Below, in pieces: positions 1 to 8,169 of a stretch of DNA of 47,053 nt. The notes beneath the pieces were generated by a model. It had not been told where the DNA came from. It did not search any database and worked only from the letters and a program-made list of their open reading frames with translations. This DNA comes from Lentzea kentuckyensis (GTDB lineage Bacteria > Actinomycetota > Actinomycetes > Mycobacteriales > Pseudonocardiaceae), in the NCBI RefSeq assembly GCF_002150765.1, contig NZ_MUYM01000038.1, positions 87,011-134,063 of the forward strand, written 5' to 3'. The number at the start of each line of letters is the position of its first letter. Positions within the stretch are counted from its first letter, which is position 1. Both the position numbers and the translations under genes were made by a program.

Positions 1-513
1 AAGGGTCCCTTCATCGACAGCCTTGGGGCCGAACTCCAGGTTCACCGAACGCCGGCGCACCACCCATTCCTCGGTCAGGGACCGGCGCAGCGTCGTCTCG
101 CCGCGGTTGACGACGTCCACCCTGATCAGGAGCCACGGCGCCGCGCCCTCAGGGCACAGGACCGTGCGTTCGACCTCGCAGTGCGAATCGGCCACCGAGA
201 GCCGGAAGAACGTGGGTCCGAACAGCTTTGTGGCGGCGGCATCGGTGGAAAGCGCACCGAACCGGGCGATGCCGGTGTGCTCGGCGAGCCACCGGCACCC
301 GAGGTGCTCGTCCCACACGCCGCTGAGCCCGTCGGTGCCGGCCACCAGCGTGATCCGGCGGTTGCCCAGGTGCACCCGGTGCACCGGCGTCGGCGGGTCG
401 AGGATCGGATCCCACGGCCGAGGGCCCGCCCGGTAGTCGAACGCGGGCAGGCCCTCGGCCGTCGTCCACTCCCCGAACGCGCTCACCCGTAGCAGCGTTC
501 CGGCAACACCCAC
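1..513 (-). CDS. Partial protein, possible glycoside hydrolase/phosphorylase N-terminus
   Basis: The reverse strand is open from about 513 to the window edge, in the same frame as the stop of the VIT/vWA gene, so about 171 N-terminal codons are present and the rest lies outside. The GTG at 513 gives a start VGVAGTLLRVSAFGEW; a GTG at 486 is the alternative, and neither has a strong ribosome binding site. The protein continues with DYRAGPRPWDPILDPPTP and LGNRRITLVAGTDG, a soluble sandwich-like region without a signal peptide. From memory this resembles the N-terminal region of actinobacterial GH36/GH94-type proteins, but no catalytic residue is in view, so the function is tentative. It begins 18 bases after the upstream stop and is probably the last gene of the MerR-VIT/vWA operon. 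Confidence 0.5.
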   Translation of the reverse strand, partial: MGVAGTLLRVSAFGEWTTAEGLPAFDYRAGPRPWDPILDPPTPVHRVHLGNRRITLVAGTDGLSGVWDEHLGCRWLAEHTGIARFGALSTDAAATKLFGPTFFRLSVADSHCEVERTVLCPEGAAPWLLIRVDVVNRGETTLRRSLTEEWVVRRRSVNLEFGPKAVDEGTL

Positions 514-531
514 GGGCGGGCAATCGTCCGA

Positions 532-2865
532 TCAGCGCCAGAAACTCCGCCGGCGCTCCGGTGCGGCGGGTGCCTGCGCGAACTCCCGCAGCACCTGCTG
601 AGCCCGTGCCCACAGCTGGTTCACGTCGCCGCCCGCCGTGAGCTCCACGACCAGCTGCCTCAGCGGCTCGTACGCCGGCCCCTGCCGGGAGGCGACGAGG
701 GTGCCGAGCCGGCTGGCCAGGTCGGCGAGCAGCTCCCGGCGTTCCCAGTCGGGCCGTCCCGCGTCCTGCTCCAGCCGCTGGACCTCCAGCGCGGCGATCC
801 CACGCAGTTCCGCCGGGTCGTCGGGCGACGGCACGGGTGCCGGTGCGGGCATCATCTTCGGTGCGGCCGGACGGCTGCGGGCGTGGCCGGCAGCGGCCTG
901 GGGCGCCGGGGGTGGCAACGGCGCGCCGTCGAACCCGGCACGCGCGGCGGGTCCGCCGCCGTAACCACCACCGGGCGCCGCGGCGTAACTGACCATCGGC
1001 GCGGCCGCGAACGGTGCCACCGGCATCTCCCAGCCCGCGGGCGACTCGACCGGCTGCACCACCCGGTGCACCTTGCCGTCGGACACCACCTGTTCGTCCA
1101 CCGCGACGAACGCGGTGAAGCGGCACAACACCCCGAACCGCAACGAGGTCCGCACGATCTCGGACTCCACCGCCCGCTCACCGGTCGCGTACCGGTCCTC
1201 GAGGTCGCGCAGCGCCGCGCGGGCCCACTGCGCCCGGACCGCGGGCTCGGCGTGCCGCACCACCGGCACGGTCTCCTGCCACTCGGCACCGTCCCGCGTC
1301 CGGCCGCGCACGCTCAACGACTCCGGCGCCGTCCCGCGATAACGGCCGAACGCGACCAGCGGCACACCGGGATAGATCGCCGTGGGCTGCTTGGGCAACG
1401 ACGACTCGGGCGAGACCACGACGTCGGTGATCACCGGTGCGCCGATCCGCCGCTGGATGTGCGCCATCGCCTCGTCCAGGCGGTCCTCGCTCTCGACGAG
1501 CTCGCACCGGCCGGCGCCCGCCGCGGCCAGCCTGCCGAGAAAGCCCGCGTTGACCGCCGTGTCGATGCCGACGGCGTGCACGCGCGTCCGGTTGATCACC
1601 GGGCCGATGTCGCGCAGCAGCTGGTCCTCGTTGCCGACCTGTCCGTCCGTGACCAGCACCAGGACCGGGTCGCGGCCCTCCCGAACGTCCGCGAGCAGGC
1701 TCAGTCCCTGCCGCAGCGGCTCGAACATCTCGGTGCCGCCCCGTGCCTGCACGGCCGCGAGGTGCTCGACGGCGCGAAAGCGGTGCCGGTCGGTGGCCGC
1801 GACCAGTCCGGTCCCGAGCTCGGCCGGCCGTTCCACCCGGTCGTCGAAGGTGATCACGGAGAACGTGTCGTCGTTCGTCAGCGTGTCGACGATGCGGGCC
1901 GCCGCGCGCCGGGCCGCGACCATCTTCCAGCCCGACATGCTGCCGGACCGGTCGAGCAGCAGCACCACGTCGCGCGGGCGCACCTGGCCGGCGAGGTCGG
2001 GCGGCAGGACGGTCAGCTGGTAGGTGCCCTCGTCGGCGTTGCCGGGATCGGGCACGCACACGGCGGCGGAGCTGTTGCCCGCGTAGGCCAGGCGCAGCAC
2101 GAAGTCGCGGTCGACGCGCTCTCCCGGCACGACCGACACCGTGTTGCCCTCGCTGACGACCGTGTGCAGGCTCGACCGCACCTCGCCGAGCTCAAGCCCG
2201 GCCGGGTCGATCTCCACGCCGATCGCGAGCCGGACCGGGTTCGGGAAGCCCGGCAGCAACACCGGCGGCGTGATCCGGGAGGCGTCCGGCACCAGGTCCG
2301 TGTCGTCGGCGTACCCGTCACCGACCGACGGTCCTGGCAGTGGCGAGCCCGGCACGTACCTCGGCGCCACCACCAGCGGGAACCGGAACGTCGCCGCGCC
2401 GTCCTCGAACACCAGCGGCCCGACCAGGCTGAGCTCGACCGTCACCCGTTCGCCCGCCGGGATGTTGCCGACCCGCATGGTGAAGACGTCGGGCCGCTCC
2501 TCCTCCACGATGGACGCTCTCCGGCCCGCCGCTATCGCGTCGTCGTAGGCCTGGCGCGCGGCACCGCGTTCCTGCAACTCGGCCTCGACGGTGCGGTCGC
2601 CCGCGGTCATCTTCATGCCGGTGACCGCGGCGCGGTCCGGCAGCGGGAACACGTAGGTGGCTTCGAGGGCGGTGTCGTGGGTGTTCACGAATCCGGTCGT
2701 CAGCACCGTTCGGCCGACCAGACCGGTGATCGTCGCCCGCACGTCGAGGCGCTCCAGCGGCAGGTTGCCGCGTTCGGTGCGCAGCGCGCCGACACCCGCG
2801 TCCTCGCTGGTCCGGGCGATCCGGTCCGCTTCGGCGGACGTCATCGGGGCGACGGAGATGGTCAT
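532..2865 (-). CDS. VIT and von Willebrand factor A domain protein
   Basis: A 777-residue protein. The N-terminal third has the VIT (vault/inter-alpha-trypsin) pattern, with LPLERLDVRATITGLVG, ATYVFPLPDRAAVTGM and a Glu/Gln-rich stretch around residues 30-150. A vWA domain follows at about 295-470 with the MIDAS motif DRSGSMSG and a later TDGQ. The C-terminal 200 residues are Pro/Ala/Gly-rich and end in a helical segment. There is no signal peptide or membrane span, so it is probably a cytoplasmic, metal-dependent protein-interaction scaffold; its partner is unknown. The ATG at 2865 shares its A with the stop codon of the upstream MerR gene (TGATG), which implies translational coupling. Family assignment is secure, biological role is not. 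Confidence 0.88.
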   Translation of the reverse strand: MTISVAPMTSAEADRIARTSEDAGVGALRTERGNLPLERLDVRATITGLVGRTVLTTGFVNTHDTALEATYVFPLPDRAAVTGMKMTAGDRTVEAELQERGAARQAYDDAIAAGRRASIVEEERPDVFTMRVGNIPAGERVTVELSLVGPLVFEDGAATFRFPLVVAPRYVPGSPLPGPSVGDGYADDTDLVPDASRITPPVLLPGFPNPVRLAIGVEIDPAGLELGEVRSSLHTVVSEGNTVSVVPGERVDRDFVLRLAYAGNSSAAVCVPDPGNADEGTYQLTVLPPDLAGQVRPRDVVLLLDRSGSMSGWKMVAARRAAARIVDTLTNDDTFSVITFDDRVERPAELGTGLVAATDRHRFRAVEHLAAVQARGGTEMFEPLRQGLSLLADVREGRDPVLVLVTDGQVGNEDQLLRDIGPVINRTRVHAVGIDTAVNAGFLGRLAAAGAGRCELVESEDRLDEAMAHIQRRIGAPVITDVVVSPESSLPKQPTAIYPGVPLVAFGRYRGTAPESLSVRGRTRDGAEWQETVPVVRHAEPAVRAQWARAALRDLEDRYATGERAVESEIVRTSLRFGVLCRFTAFVAVDEQVVSDGKVHRVVQPVESPAGWEMPVAPFAAAPMVSYAAAPGGGYGGGPAARAGFDGAPLPPPAPQAAAGHARSRPAAPKMMPAPAPVPSPDDPAELRGIAALEVQRLEQDAGRPDWERRELLADLASRLGTLVASRQGPAYEPLRQLVVELTAGGDVNQLWARAQQVLREFAQAPAAPERRRSFWR

Positions 2866-3434
2866 CAGGAGTCCCTTTCGTTCGTGAGCAGACCACGGGC
2901 GGCGAGCAGGTCGAGCAACGGCCGGGCGGCGGCCGCGAGGTCCGCGCAGTCGGCCGCGGTGGGCGTACCCGGTACGAGCAGGACAGCACCCCCGCCGAGC
3001 GCGACCCCGTTCAACGCGACGGCCGGCGCGGGTGACGGCGCTGCGGGTGGTGCTGCGGCGGATTCGGCCCAGAACCGGGGGCGGACGGCCTCCTGCGGTT
3101 CCGGATCACCGCTTTCGAGCAGTTCCTCGGGCACGCGGGCGATCGCCGCGAGCGTCTGGTCGGTGGCGCCCGCGAGCTCGGTCTGGATCTCCGCCAGCGC
3201 CCTCCCCTCCGACTGCAGTCTCTTCACGGCCACCAGTTGGAGCAGGTGGCGCTTCTCGTACAACGCCGTGCGGCCGCGCATCGCGGACGGCCGGTCGACC
3301 AGCCCGGTCGTCGCGTACCAGCGCACGGCCCGACGGTCGGGCACGTCCCGCACACGTCCGTTGGGCGCGCCTGGGTACTCCGCCGTCAGCGCGGCGGAGA
3401 CACGTTCCAGCAACTCGTCGAGCGTCCACACCAC
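2865..3434 (-). CDS. MerR-family transcriptional regulator
   Basis: About 189 residues. The N-terminal half is a MerR winged helix with VRDVPDRRAVRWYATTGLVDRP followed by RTALYEKRHLLQLVAVKRLQ, the usual HTH plus wing. The C-terminal half is Ala/Pro-rich and has no recognisable ligand motif or cysteine cluster, so the signal is unknown. I place the start at the GTG at 3434 (or 3431) because the upstream in-frame codons overlap a promoter and dyad that fit MerR architecture. The stop overlaps the ATG of the VIT/vWA gene, so the regulator probably controls that operon and itself, and perhaps the divergent lysyl oxidase gene as well. Confidence 0.85.
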   Translation of the reverse strand: MVWTLDELLERVSAALTAEYPGAPNGRVRDVPDRRAVRWYATTGLVDRPSAMRGRTALYEKRHLLQLVAVKRLQSEGRALAEIQTELAGATDQTLAAIARVPEELLESGDPEPQEAVRPRFWAESAAAPPAAPSPAPAVALNGVALGGGAVLLVPGTPTAADCADLAAAARPLLDLLAARGLLTNERDS

Positions 3435-3437
3435 TCG

Positions 3438-3476
3438 ATAGTGACACTGCAACCGTGACAGTGTCAACGTTGCAGT
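3438..3476 (-). promoter_or_regulatory. MerR-type promoter with interleaved dyads in the spacer
   Basis: On the reverse strand a -35 TTGACA (3467-3462) and a -10 CACTAT (3443-3438) are 18 bases apart. The inverted repeat GACACTG (3443-3449)/CAGTGTC (3459-3465) fills the spacer. A second one, ACTGCAAC (3446-3453)/GTTGCAGT (3469-3476), is interleaved with it. A dyad between -35 and -10 is the hallmark of MerR regulation. The predicted transcription start falls on or next to the GTG start, which suggests a leaderless mRNA. The divergent lysyl oxidase gene starts 58 bases away and may share the operator. Confidence 0.65.
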
Positions 3477-3533
3477 AGCGAGTAGCGTGCTAGTTGCTGA
3501 GCGTGACCAAAACGTGCACTGAGGGGGCATGGA

Positions 3534-4760
3534 ATGAGAGGCTTGGCAATCCTGGCAACACTTTTACTGCTGCTCACGCCGTCCGCCATCGCTTCGGCAC
3601 CGACGGTCGTCTCCGACCGCGCGGTCTTCTGGAAGGGCGAGGTGCGCAAGTCGGATCCACGGCTGCGCGACGTACCCGAGTGCCGGAAGAACGGCTGCGA
3701 CCGCGCGTCCGTCGGAGTCCGGCTGCCCGCCGGCCTGCGAGCGAAACCCGGTGGTGTCGAACTGGCGATCCGGTCGGTCGGCGCCACCCCCGACGACAGC
3801 CTCGGGTTCGCCGTCTACCAGGGGTCTCGGCGCGTCGCACTCGTCGACGCGCAGATCGGCCCGGCCCGGTCGATCTGGCTGCCGAAGACCTCCGCGCGCT
3901 ACACCGTCTACGTCTTCTACAACCCGTTCGTTCCCGAGCTGGGCTCTGACATCGTCCGGTACGAGGGCCTGCTGGAGAACGAGAACTCACTCCGGCCGTC
4001 CTCCCGCGAACTGCTGCCCGACCTGGAGGCACTCCCCCAGCGGTACGCGACGTTCGAGACGCCACCACCGTTCTTCGACGACGTCGCGGCGCCGGGCTCG
4101 TCGTGCTTCCGCAGCGAGGTCGAGGAGCAGCACGCCCGCACGTGCCTGCGCTTCGGCCAGGCGATGGCCAACGTCGGCGAGGGCCCCGCCGACGTGCGCT
4201 ACTCGACCCCTGCCGGTCAGCGCCCGCCGGAAGTGCCCGGCTCGCAACGCATCCACCGCGCCGACGGGACGTTCCGCGACGTGCCGTCCGTCGGCGTGAT
4301 GCATTACCACCCGATCCACAGCCACTACCACTTCGAGGACTTCTCGGTCTCGACGCTGGAGAACTCCTCCGGCGTGGTCGTCGCCACCGGGAAGAAGAAC
4401 GGCTTCTGCATGGCCGACACCGAGATGCCCTGGTGGGCACGCAAGGGCAACGCACCGCAGAGCTACCCGGCGCCGCGCTGCCTCGACCCCGAACCGACCT
4501 CACCACCCGGTGTCGACGCGTTCAAGAACGGCATCTCGCGCGGCTGGGCCGACGAGTACTGGTGGGCGTTGCCAGATCAGATGATCGAGGTCAGTTCGTT
4601 GTCGGACGGCACCTACACGTTGGTCACCCGTGTCGACCCGACCGACAAGATCCGCGAGGTCGCCGACCACAACAACTGCGTCCGGGTCCCGATCACGCTG
4701 TCCGGCCTGGCCGCCGGCACACCTCACGCCGCCCTTGGCAGCACCCCCGCACGCTGCTGA
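3534..4760 (+). CDS. Secreted lysyl oxidase family protein
   Basis: A 408-residue protein with a signal peptide (residues 1 to about 21, LAILATLLLLLTPSAIASA). The C-terminal half matches the lysyl oxidase copper domain. HPIHSHYHFEDF (residues 259-270) corresponds to the His-rich copper site of animal enzymes (WHSCHQHYH). Lys288 in GKKNGFCMADTE and Tyr361 in DGTYTL align with the lysine and tyrosine that form the lysyl-tyrosylquinone cofactor. Family members oxidise peptidyl lysine or amines to aldehydes. The N-terminal half (about 22-190) may be a separate beta domain. It stands alone, divergent from the MerR operon, with a hairpin terminator downstream. Activity and substrate are inferred. 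Confidence 0.85.
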   Translation: MRGLAILATLLLLLTPSAIASAPTVVSDRAVFWKGEVRKSDPRLRDVPECRKNGCDRASVGVRLPAGLRAKPGGVELAIRSVGATPDDSLGFAVYQGSRRVALVDAQIGPARSIWLPKTSARYTVYVFYNPFVPELGSDIVRYEGLLENENSLRPSSRELLPDLEALPQRYATFETPPPFFDDVAAPGSSCFRSEVEEQHARTCLRFGQAMANVGEGPADVRYSTPAGQRPPEVPGSQRIHRADGTFRDVPSVGVMHYHPIHSHYHFEDFSVSTLENSSGVVVATGKKNGFCMADTEMPWWARKGNAPQSYPAPRCLDPEPTSPPGVDAFKNGISRGWADEYWWALPDQMIEVSSLSDGTYTLVTRVDPTDKIREVADHNNCVRVPITLSGLAAGTPHAALGSTPARC

Positions 4761-4825
4761 CTCCTCGTGCGACCGCTGTCAAGTCACGAGCTGAACATTG
4801 TTGGGACACAGGGAAATCTCCAAGC

Positions 4826-4853
4826 GGGGCCGGTGACGTGGATCACCGGCCCC
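4826..4853 (+). terminator. Hairpin terminator after the lysyl oxidase gene
   Basis: A perfect 11-bp inverted repeat, GGGGCCGGTGA (4826-4836) and TCACCGGCCCC (4843-4853), with a 6-base loop, lies 66 bases after the lysyl oxidase stop. There is no U-tract, as is usual for GC-rich actinomycete terminators. It ends 71 bases before the next gene, so the Asp23-like gene probably has its own promoter downstream of the hairpin; a possible -10 TATTCT lies at 4859. Confidence 0.7.
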
Positions 4854-4924
4854 GTGCCTATTCTTGCGCCGTCTGCTCGTCGCTTCCTCCCCTGCTTCCT
4901 TCGCTCGCGAGACGGGACACACCC

Positions 4925-5899
4925 ATGACCGAGATCATCAGCAACTTCTTCGGCCGCCCCAAGTACGACACCGCCGAAACCCGCGAGGCCGTCGCGCCCC
5001 CTGCCGCCACCGACGAAACCGTTGCCACCGAAGCGATCGAGCCCACCGAGCCGGCCGACGTCGAGTCCGACGCGAAGGAGGACGTGGAAGGCGAGTCCGC
5101 CGAGGAGATCTCCAGCGAGGCCGAGGAGAACGAGCAGGACGAGCCCGTCGCCGCGGACGACGAGGCAGACGACGACGCCGAAGACGAGGCGGAGGCCGTC
5201 GCCGAGGACGAAGCCGACGAGACCGAGGCTGCCGAGGAGTCCGACGAAGACAAGGCCGTCGCCGAGGACGAGGCAGAGGAGTCCGACGAGGCCGTTGCCG
5301 AAGACGAAGCTGACGAGACCGACGAGGCAGAGGCCGCCGCCGAGGAGTCCGGCACCGACGAGGCCGTCGCCGAGGACGAGGCAGAACAGTCCGAGGAATC
5401 CGACGCGGACGAGGCCCTCGCCGAGCAGTCCGACGAGCCCACCGCGGCCGAAGTGGACGAGGCCGAGGAAGCCGACGAGGACGAGAAGACCGAGCCGGTC
5501 ACCGAGATCGTGCCGGTCGCCGTGGCGGAGCCCGTCACCGTGGTAGCGCCAGTCGCTGCGGCAGAGCCCGCCGCCGAGGAAGCCGCGGCACCGGCCCGCG
5601 CCGCCGCCGGCGCTCGCGGCAACATCAGCGTCGACCACGGCGTCGTCGCGAAGGTCGTCACCATCGTCACCGCCAAGATCGACGGCGTGCACAGCCTTGA
5701 CGCGGACGGCATTTCCGTCGAGGTGGACGGCGACGTCGCCACGATCAAGCTCTCGCTGGTGGTCGTGTTCGGCCACCCGATCAAGACGCTGGCCGAGCAG
5801 GTCCGCACCGACGTGATCGAGGCTGTCGAGGGATTCCTGAACTTCGACGTCGCGGCCGTGGACGTGCACGTCAGCGACATCCACCTGCCGACCGCCTGA
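4925..5899 (+). CDS. Asp23/Gls24 family protein with long acidic N-terminal region
   Basis: A 324-residue protein starting at the ATG at 4925 (MTEIISNFFGRPKYDT). Residues about 30-215 are low-complexity and strongly acidic (Glu/Asp/Ala), with four imperfect copies of AVAEDEA. The C-terminal 110 residues carry the Asp23/Gls24 fold: ISVDHGVVAKVVTIVTAKIDGVHS, then IKLSLVVVFGHPIKTLAEQVR and the final VDVHVSDIHLP. Asp23-type proteins are alkaline-shock or envelope-stress proteins that cluster under the membrane. The acidic arm is much longer than in typical family members (about 110-180 residues in total) and may be an intrinsically disordered tether. No Amaj/AmaP-like partner is encoded next to it. 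Domain assignment is strong, function of the arm unknown. Confidence 0.82.
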   Translation: MTEIISNFFGRPKYDTAETREAVAPPAATDETVATEAIEPTEPADVESDAKEDVEGESAEEISSEAEENEQDEPVAADDEADDDAEDEAEAVAEDEADETEAAEESDEDKAVAEDEAEESDEAVAEDEADETDEAEAAAEESGTDEAVAEDEAEQSEESDADEALAEQSDEPTAAEVDEAEEADEDEKTEPVTEIVPVAVAEPVTVVAPVAAAEPAAEEAAAPARAAAGARGNISVDHGVVAKVVTIVTAKIDGVHSLDADGISVEVDGDVATIKLSLVVVFGHPIKTLAEQVRTDVIEAVEGFLNFDVAAVDVHVSDIHLPTA

Positions 5900-5908
5900 C
5901 CACACCGC

Positions 5909-5938
5909 GGGGCCGCGGCGTGCTGGCGCCGTGGCCCC
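5909..5938 (+). terminator. Hairpin terminator after the Asp23-like gene
   Basis: GGGGCCGCGGCG (5909-5920) pairs with CGCCGTGGCCCC (5927-5938) over 12 bp with one G-U pair and a 6-base loop, starting 10 bases after the Asp23-like stop codon. The stem-loop without U-tract matches the one after the lysyl oxidase gene. Confidence 0.68.
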
Positions 5939-6071
5939 TGCTCCGGCAGCCGTCCCCGCGGCGAGTGGGAAAACCCGGTGCTGTGCCGTCCCGGGCAGCC
6001 GGTAGGGTGCCGCGCGTCTCGAATTGCACAGTGGAGATTCGCGTCGCCGGCGCGGAGGACGGAGAGGACGA

Positions 6072-7046
6072 GTGCGCACCGAAGAGGCCGGCCAGAAAGC
6101 CGAGTTAGGCCGGCTCAAGACCATGAAAGAGCAGATCCAGTACGCGCTGGAGCACATGCCGCGCGGGAGTTCGGTGGAGGACGTGCGCCGCTGGCTCAGC
6201 AAGCAGGGCCAGAAGGTGCCCAGCAGGCCGTACGCCACGCCGATCGTGAACGAATGGCGCGCTCGCAACGGGATCACCGACACGAGCGGCCAGGTGCTGC
6301 TCACACCCGAACTGATCGCGAAGCTGGACGAAGCCGACAGTGCCGTCGAGAAGGCCGACAACACTCCCGCGGTGCCGGCTGAACCCGATGGTGCCAAGGG
6401 TTTCTACGCGGTCGCGCTGCTGAGCATCGGCGTCAGCGTCGACACCTCGTGGCGGTTCTTCGAGCAGCGCCTCGGCATCACCGACACCTGGGAGCGCGTC
6501 GCCCTGTTCTCCGTGATGGAGGCGGCGCTCATCGCGTGCGGCTGGGCGATGCGCGGTGGCGTGCGCCGCGACGGCCGCCCCGGTCCGGCGCGGCTGGTGG
6601 CGTGGGCGCTGACGGCGTTCGCCGCGTTCGCCGCCCTCAGCCTGTCCGGCCCGATCGCCGGTACCGCCCGTGTCCTGCTCGGACCGGTGCTGGGCCTGGT
6701 GATGCTGCACCTCGCACTCGGCATCGAGATCCGCGCGTCGCGTCAGCGCACGACCACCTGGGCACGCGTGGGCCGCGAACTGCGGGAACGCGTGCTGTCG
6801 TTGCTGGGCCTGGGTGACGACGGCCGCGACGCCCTGGCGCGCACCCGCGACCGGGCGGCGTTGCGCGCGGCCGAACTCGCGCTGGCCAGCCGCTGGACGC
6901 CGTGGCGGAAAGCTCGGCTGCGCAAGGCTCTGCACGTCTCGCACGTGGCGCACGACCCCGCCCAGCGCGACCGGATGTTGCGCGAACTGGGAGTGCTCCA
7001 GCACGCGAACAAGCTCGCCGAGACCACCCAGCCGTCCCCGTGGTGA
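6072..7046 (+). CDS. Polytopic membrane protein of unknown function
   Basis: About 324 residues from a GTG at 6072 preceded by GGAGAGGA. The N-terminal 95 residues are soluble and charged (MKEQIQYALEHM, RRWLSKQGQKVPSRPYATP), resembling a small winged-helix or homeodomain-like segment. About four membrane segments follow between residues 110 and 230 (FYAVALLSIGVSV, VALFSVMEAALIACGWAM, VAWALTAFAAFAALSL, LLGPVLGLVMLHLAL), then an Arg-rich cytoplasmic tail. From memory the layout is like membrane proteins of actinomycete integrative elements (Spd/DUF2637-like), but no integrase or transfer gene is nearby. The stop overlaps the GNAT start by four bases (GTGA), so the two are co-translated. I do not assign a function. 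Confidence 0.6.
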   Translation: MRTEEAGQKAELGRLKTMKEQIQYALEHMPRGSSVEDVRRWLSKQGQKVPSRPYATPIVNEWRARNGITDTSGQVLLTPELIAKLDEADSAVEKADNTPAVPAEPDGAKGFYAVALLSIGVSVDTSWRFFEQRLGITDTWERVALFSVMEAALIACGWAMRGGVRRDGRPGPARLVAWALTAFAAFAALSLSGPIAGTARVLLGPVLGLVMLHLALGIEIRASRQRTTTWARVGRELRERVLSLLGLGDDGRDALARTRDRAALRAAELALASRWTPWRKARLRKALHVSHVAHDPAQRDRMLRELGVLQHANKLAETTQPSPW

Positions 7047-7552
7047 CCTTCGCGTCCGCCGCTCCCGGGCTCGCGGCCGAGCTCGCCGACCTGGTGAACC
7101 GGGTGTACGCCGAGGCCGAGAAGGGACTCTGGGTCACCGGCGCCGCCCGCACCACCGAGGCCGAGATGGCGGGCCTGGTCGACGCCGGGCAGATCGCCGT
7201 GGCCCGGTCGTCCGAGCGCGTCGTGGGTGCCGTGCGCGTCCAGCAACTCGATGACGACATGGGCGAGTTCGGAATGCTGGTCGCCGCGCCAGAAGAACGC
7301 GGCACCGGCTTCGGCCGGGACCTGGTCTCCTTCGCCGAGGACTGGGCCCGCGAGCGCGGGCTGTCCCGCATGCAGCTGGAACTGCTGGTCCCGCAGGGCT
7401 GGACGCATCCGGTCAAGGACTTCCTGCGGGTCTGGTACACGCGCATCGGCTATCGCGTCGTGCGCTCGGACGATTTCGGTGAGGCCTTTCCGCAACTGGT
7501 CCCGCACCTCGCCTGTCCGTGCGACTTCCTCATCTTCCACAAGGAGCTGTGA
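7043..7552 (+). CDS. GNAT family N-acetyltransferase
   Basis: A 169-residue single-domain protein. The acetyl-CoA binding region is visible as MLVAAPEERGTGFGRDLVSFAE, where ERGTGFGR fits the Q/RxxGxG/A motif, and it is followed by LQLELLVPQGW-type beta strand and a C-terminal YTRIGYRVV segment. The start is the GTG at 7043 inside the stop of the upstream membrane protein gene, so expression is coupled. The substrate cannot be read from the sequence; small-molecule amines or a protein N-terminus are both possible. The 3' end overlaps the convergent P-loop kinase gene by 23 bases, leaving no room for a terminator. Confidence 0.82.
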   Translation: MTFASAAPGLAAELADLVNRVYAEAEKGLWVTGAARTTEAEMAGLVDAGQIAVARSSERVVGAVRVQQLDDDMGEFGMLVAAPEERGTGFGRDLVSFAEDWARERGLSRMQLELLVPQGWTHPVKDFLRVWYTRIGYRVVRSDDFGEAFPQLVPHLACPCDFLIFHKEL

Positions 7553-8162
7553 CGATCTCGGTCTCGGGATCGTGCGGGAGCCCCGTCATGCCGGCGACGA
7601 TGATCGTCGCCTTCTCCCACGGCCGTTCGCGCAGCATGAACGGCAGCTCCTCGGCCAGCCACGCCCGGACGTGACGTCGCTGGGCCGCGGAGTCGCCGTC
7701 CCTGGCCACCAGCCGGCGTTCCTGCTCGTCGAGGTCACCCTGGATCCAGACCGAGGCGTCGAACCACCCGGCGAGATCCGCGCGGATGATCCCGGTGCCC
7801 TCGACCCACACGACGTCCATCCCGGCGGGGACGCGGATCGCGCCGGGACGGTGGTGCTCGATCCAGGCGGGCGGCCGGAACTCCACCGCCCCGCCCCGGC
7901 GCAGCGGCCTCAGGACGTTCTCCGCGAGGAGGTCCGCCCGGTCGAAGTACGCCTGGTTCCACGCGATGTCGTCGGTGTGCACGACCGCGGACCGGGGAAC
8001 GACCTGCCGCAGCCGTTCGACGAGGGTGGACTTCCCGGCACCGCCACGTCCGTCGACCGCGACGAGAGCGGGCCGTCCGAGTGCGCACAGTCGTCGCCCG
8101 ACGTCCGCCAGCTTCTCGACCCGCCAACCCGTGGCCTCGGCCTCACCCTCGTGCAGACGCAT
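7530..8162 (-). CDS. Uridine kinase-like P-loop NTPase
   Basis: A 210-residue protein with a Walker A motif DGRGGAGKST near residue 37-46, then HTDDIAWNQ and a WVEGTGI strand typical of uridine kinase-like enzymes that phosphorylate nucleosides or other small alcohols. A lid-like RDGDSAAQRRHVRAW segment follows. It is often annotated only as uridine kinase-like; a true substrate cannot be inferred. The gene starts 7 bases after the stop of the upstream DoxX-like gene and is probably co-transcribed with it. It converges on and overlaps the GNAT gene. Confidence 0.78.
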   Translation of the reverse strand: MRLHEGEAEATGWRVEKLADVGRRLCALGRPALVAVDGRGGAGKSTLVERLRQVVPRSAVVHTDDIAWNQAYFDRADLLAENVLRPLRRGGAVEFRPPAWIEHHRPGAIRVPAGMDVVWVEGTGIIRADLAGWFDASVWIQGDLDEQERRLVARDGDSAAQRRHVRAWLAEELPFMLRERPWEKATIIVAGMTGLPHDPETEIVTAPCGR

Positions 8163-8169
8163 GGGCCCA

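Noticed and set aside
883..3441. Long forward reading frame of more than 800 codons opposite the VIT/vWA and MerR genes
   Set aside because: It mirrors two well-supported reverse-strand genes, is Arg/His-rich without any domain pattern, and is a typical GC-rich shadow.
5045..5500. Acidic repeat region as a possible minisatellite or recent tandem duplication
   Set aside because: The repeated AVAEDEA units differ at many codons and positions; it is low-complexity coding sequence rather than exact tandem DNA repeats.
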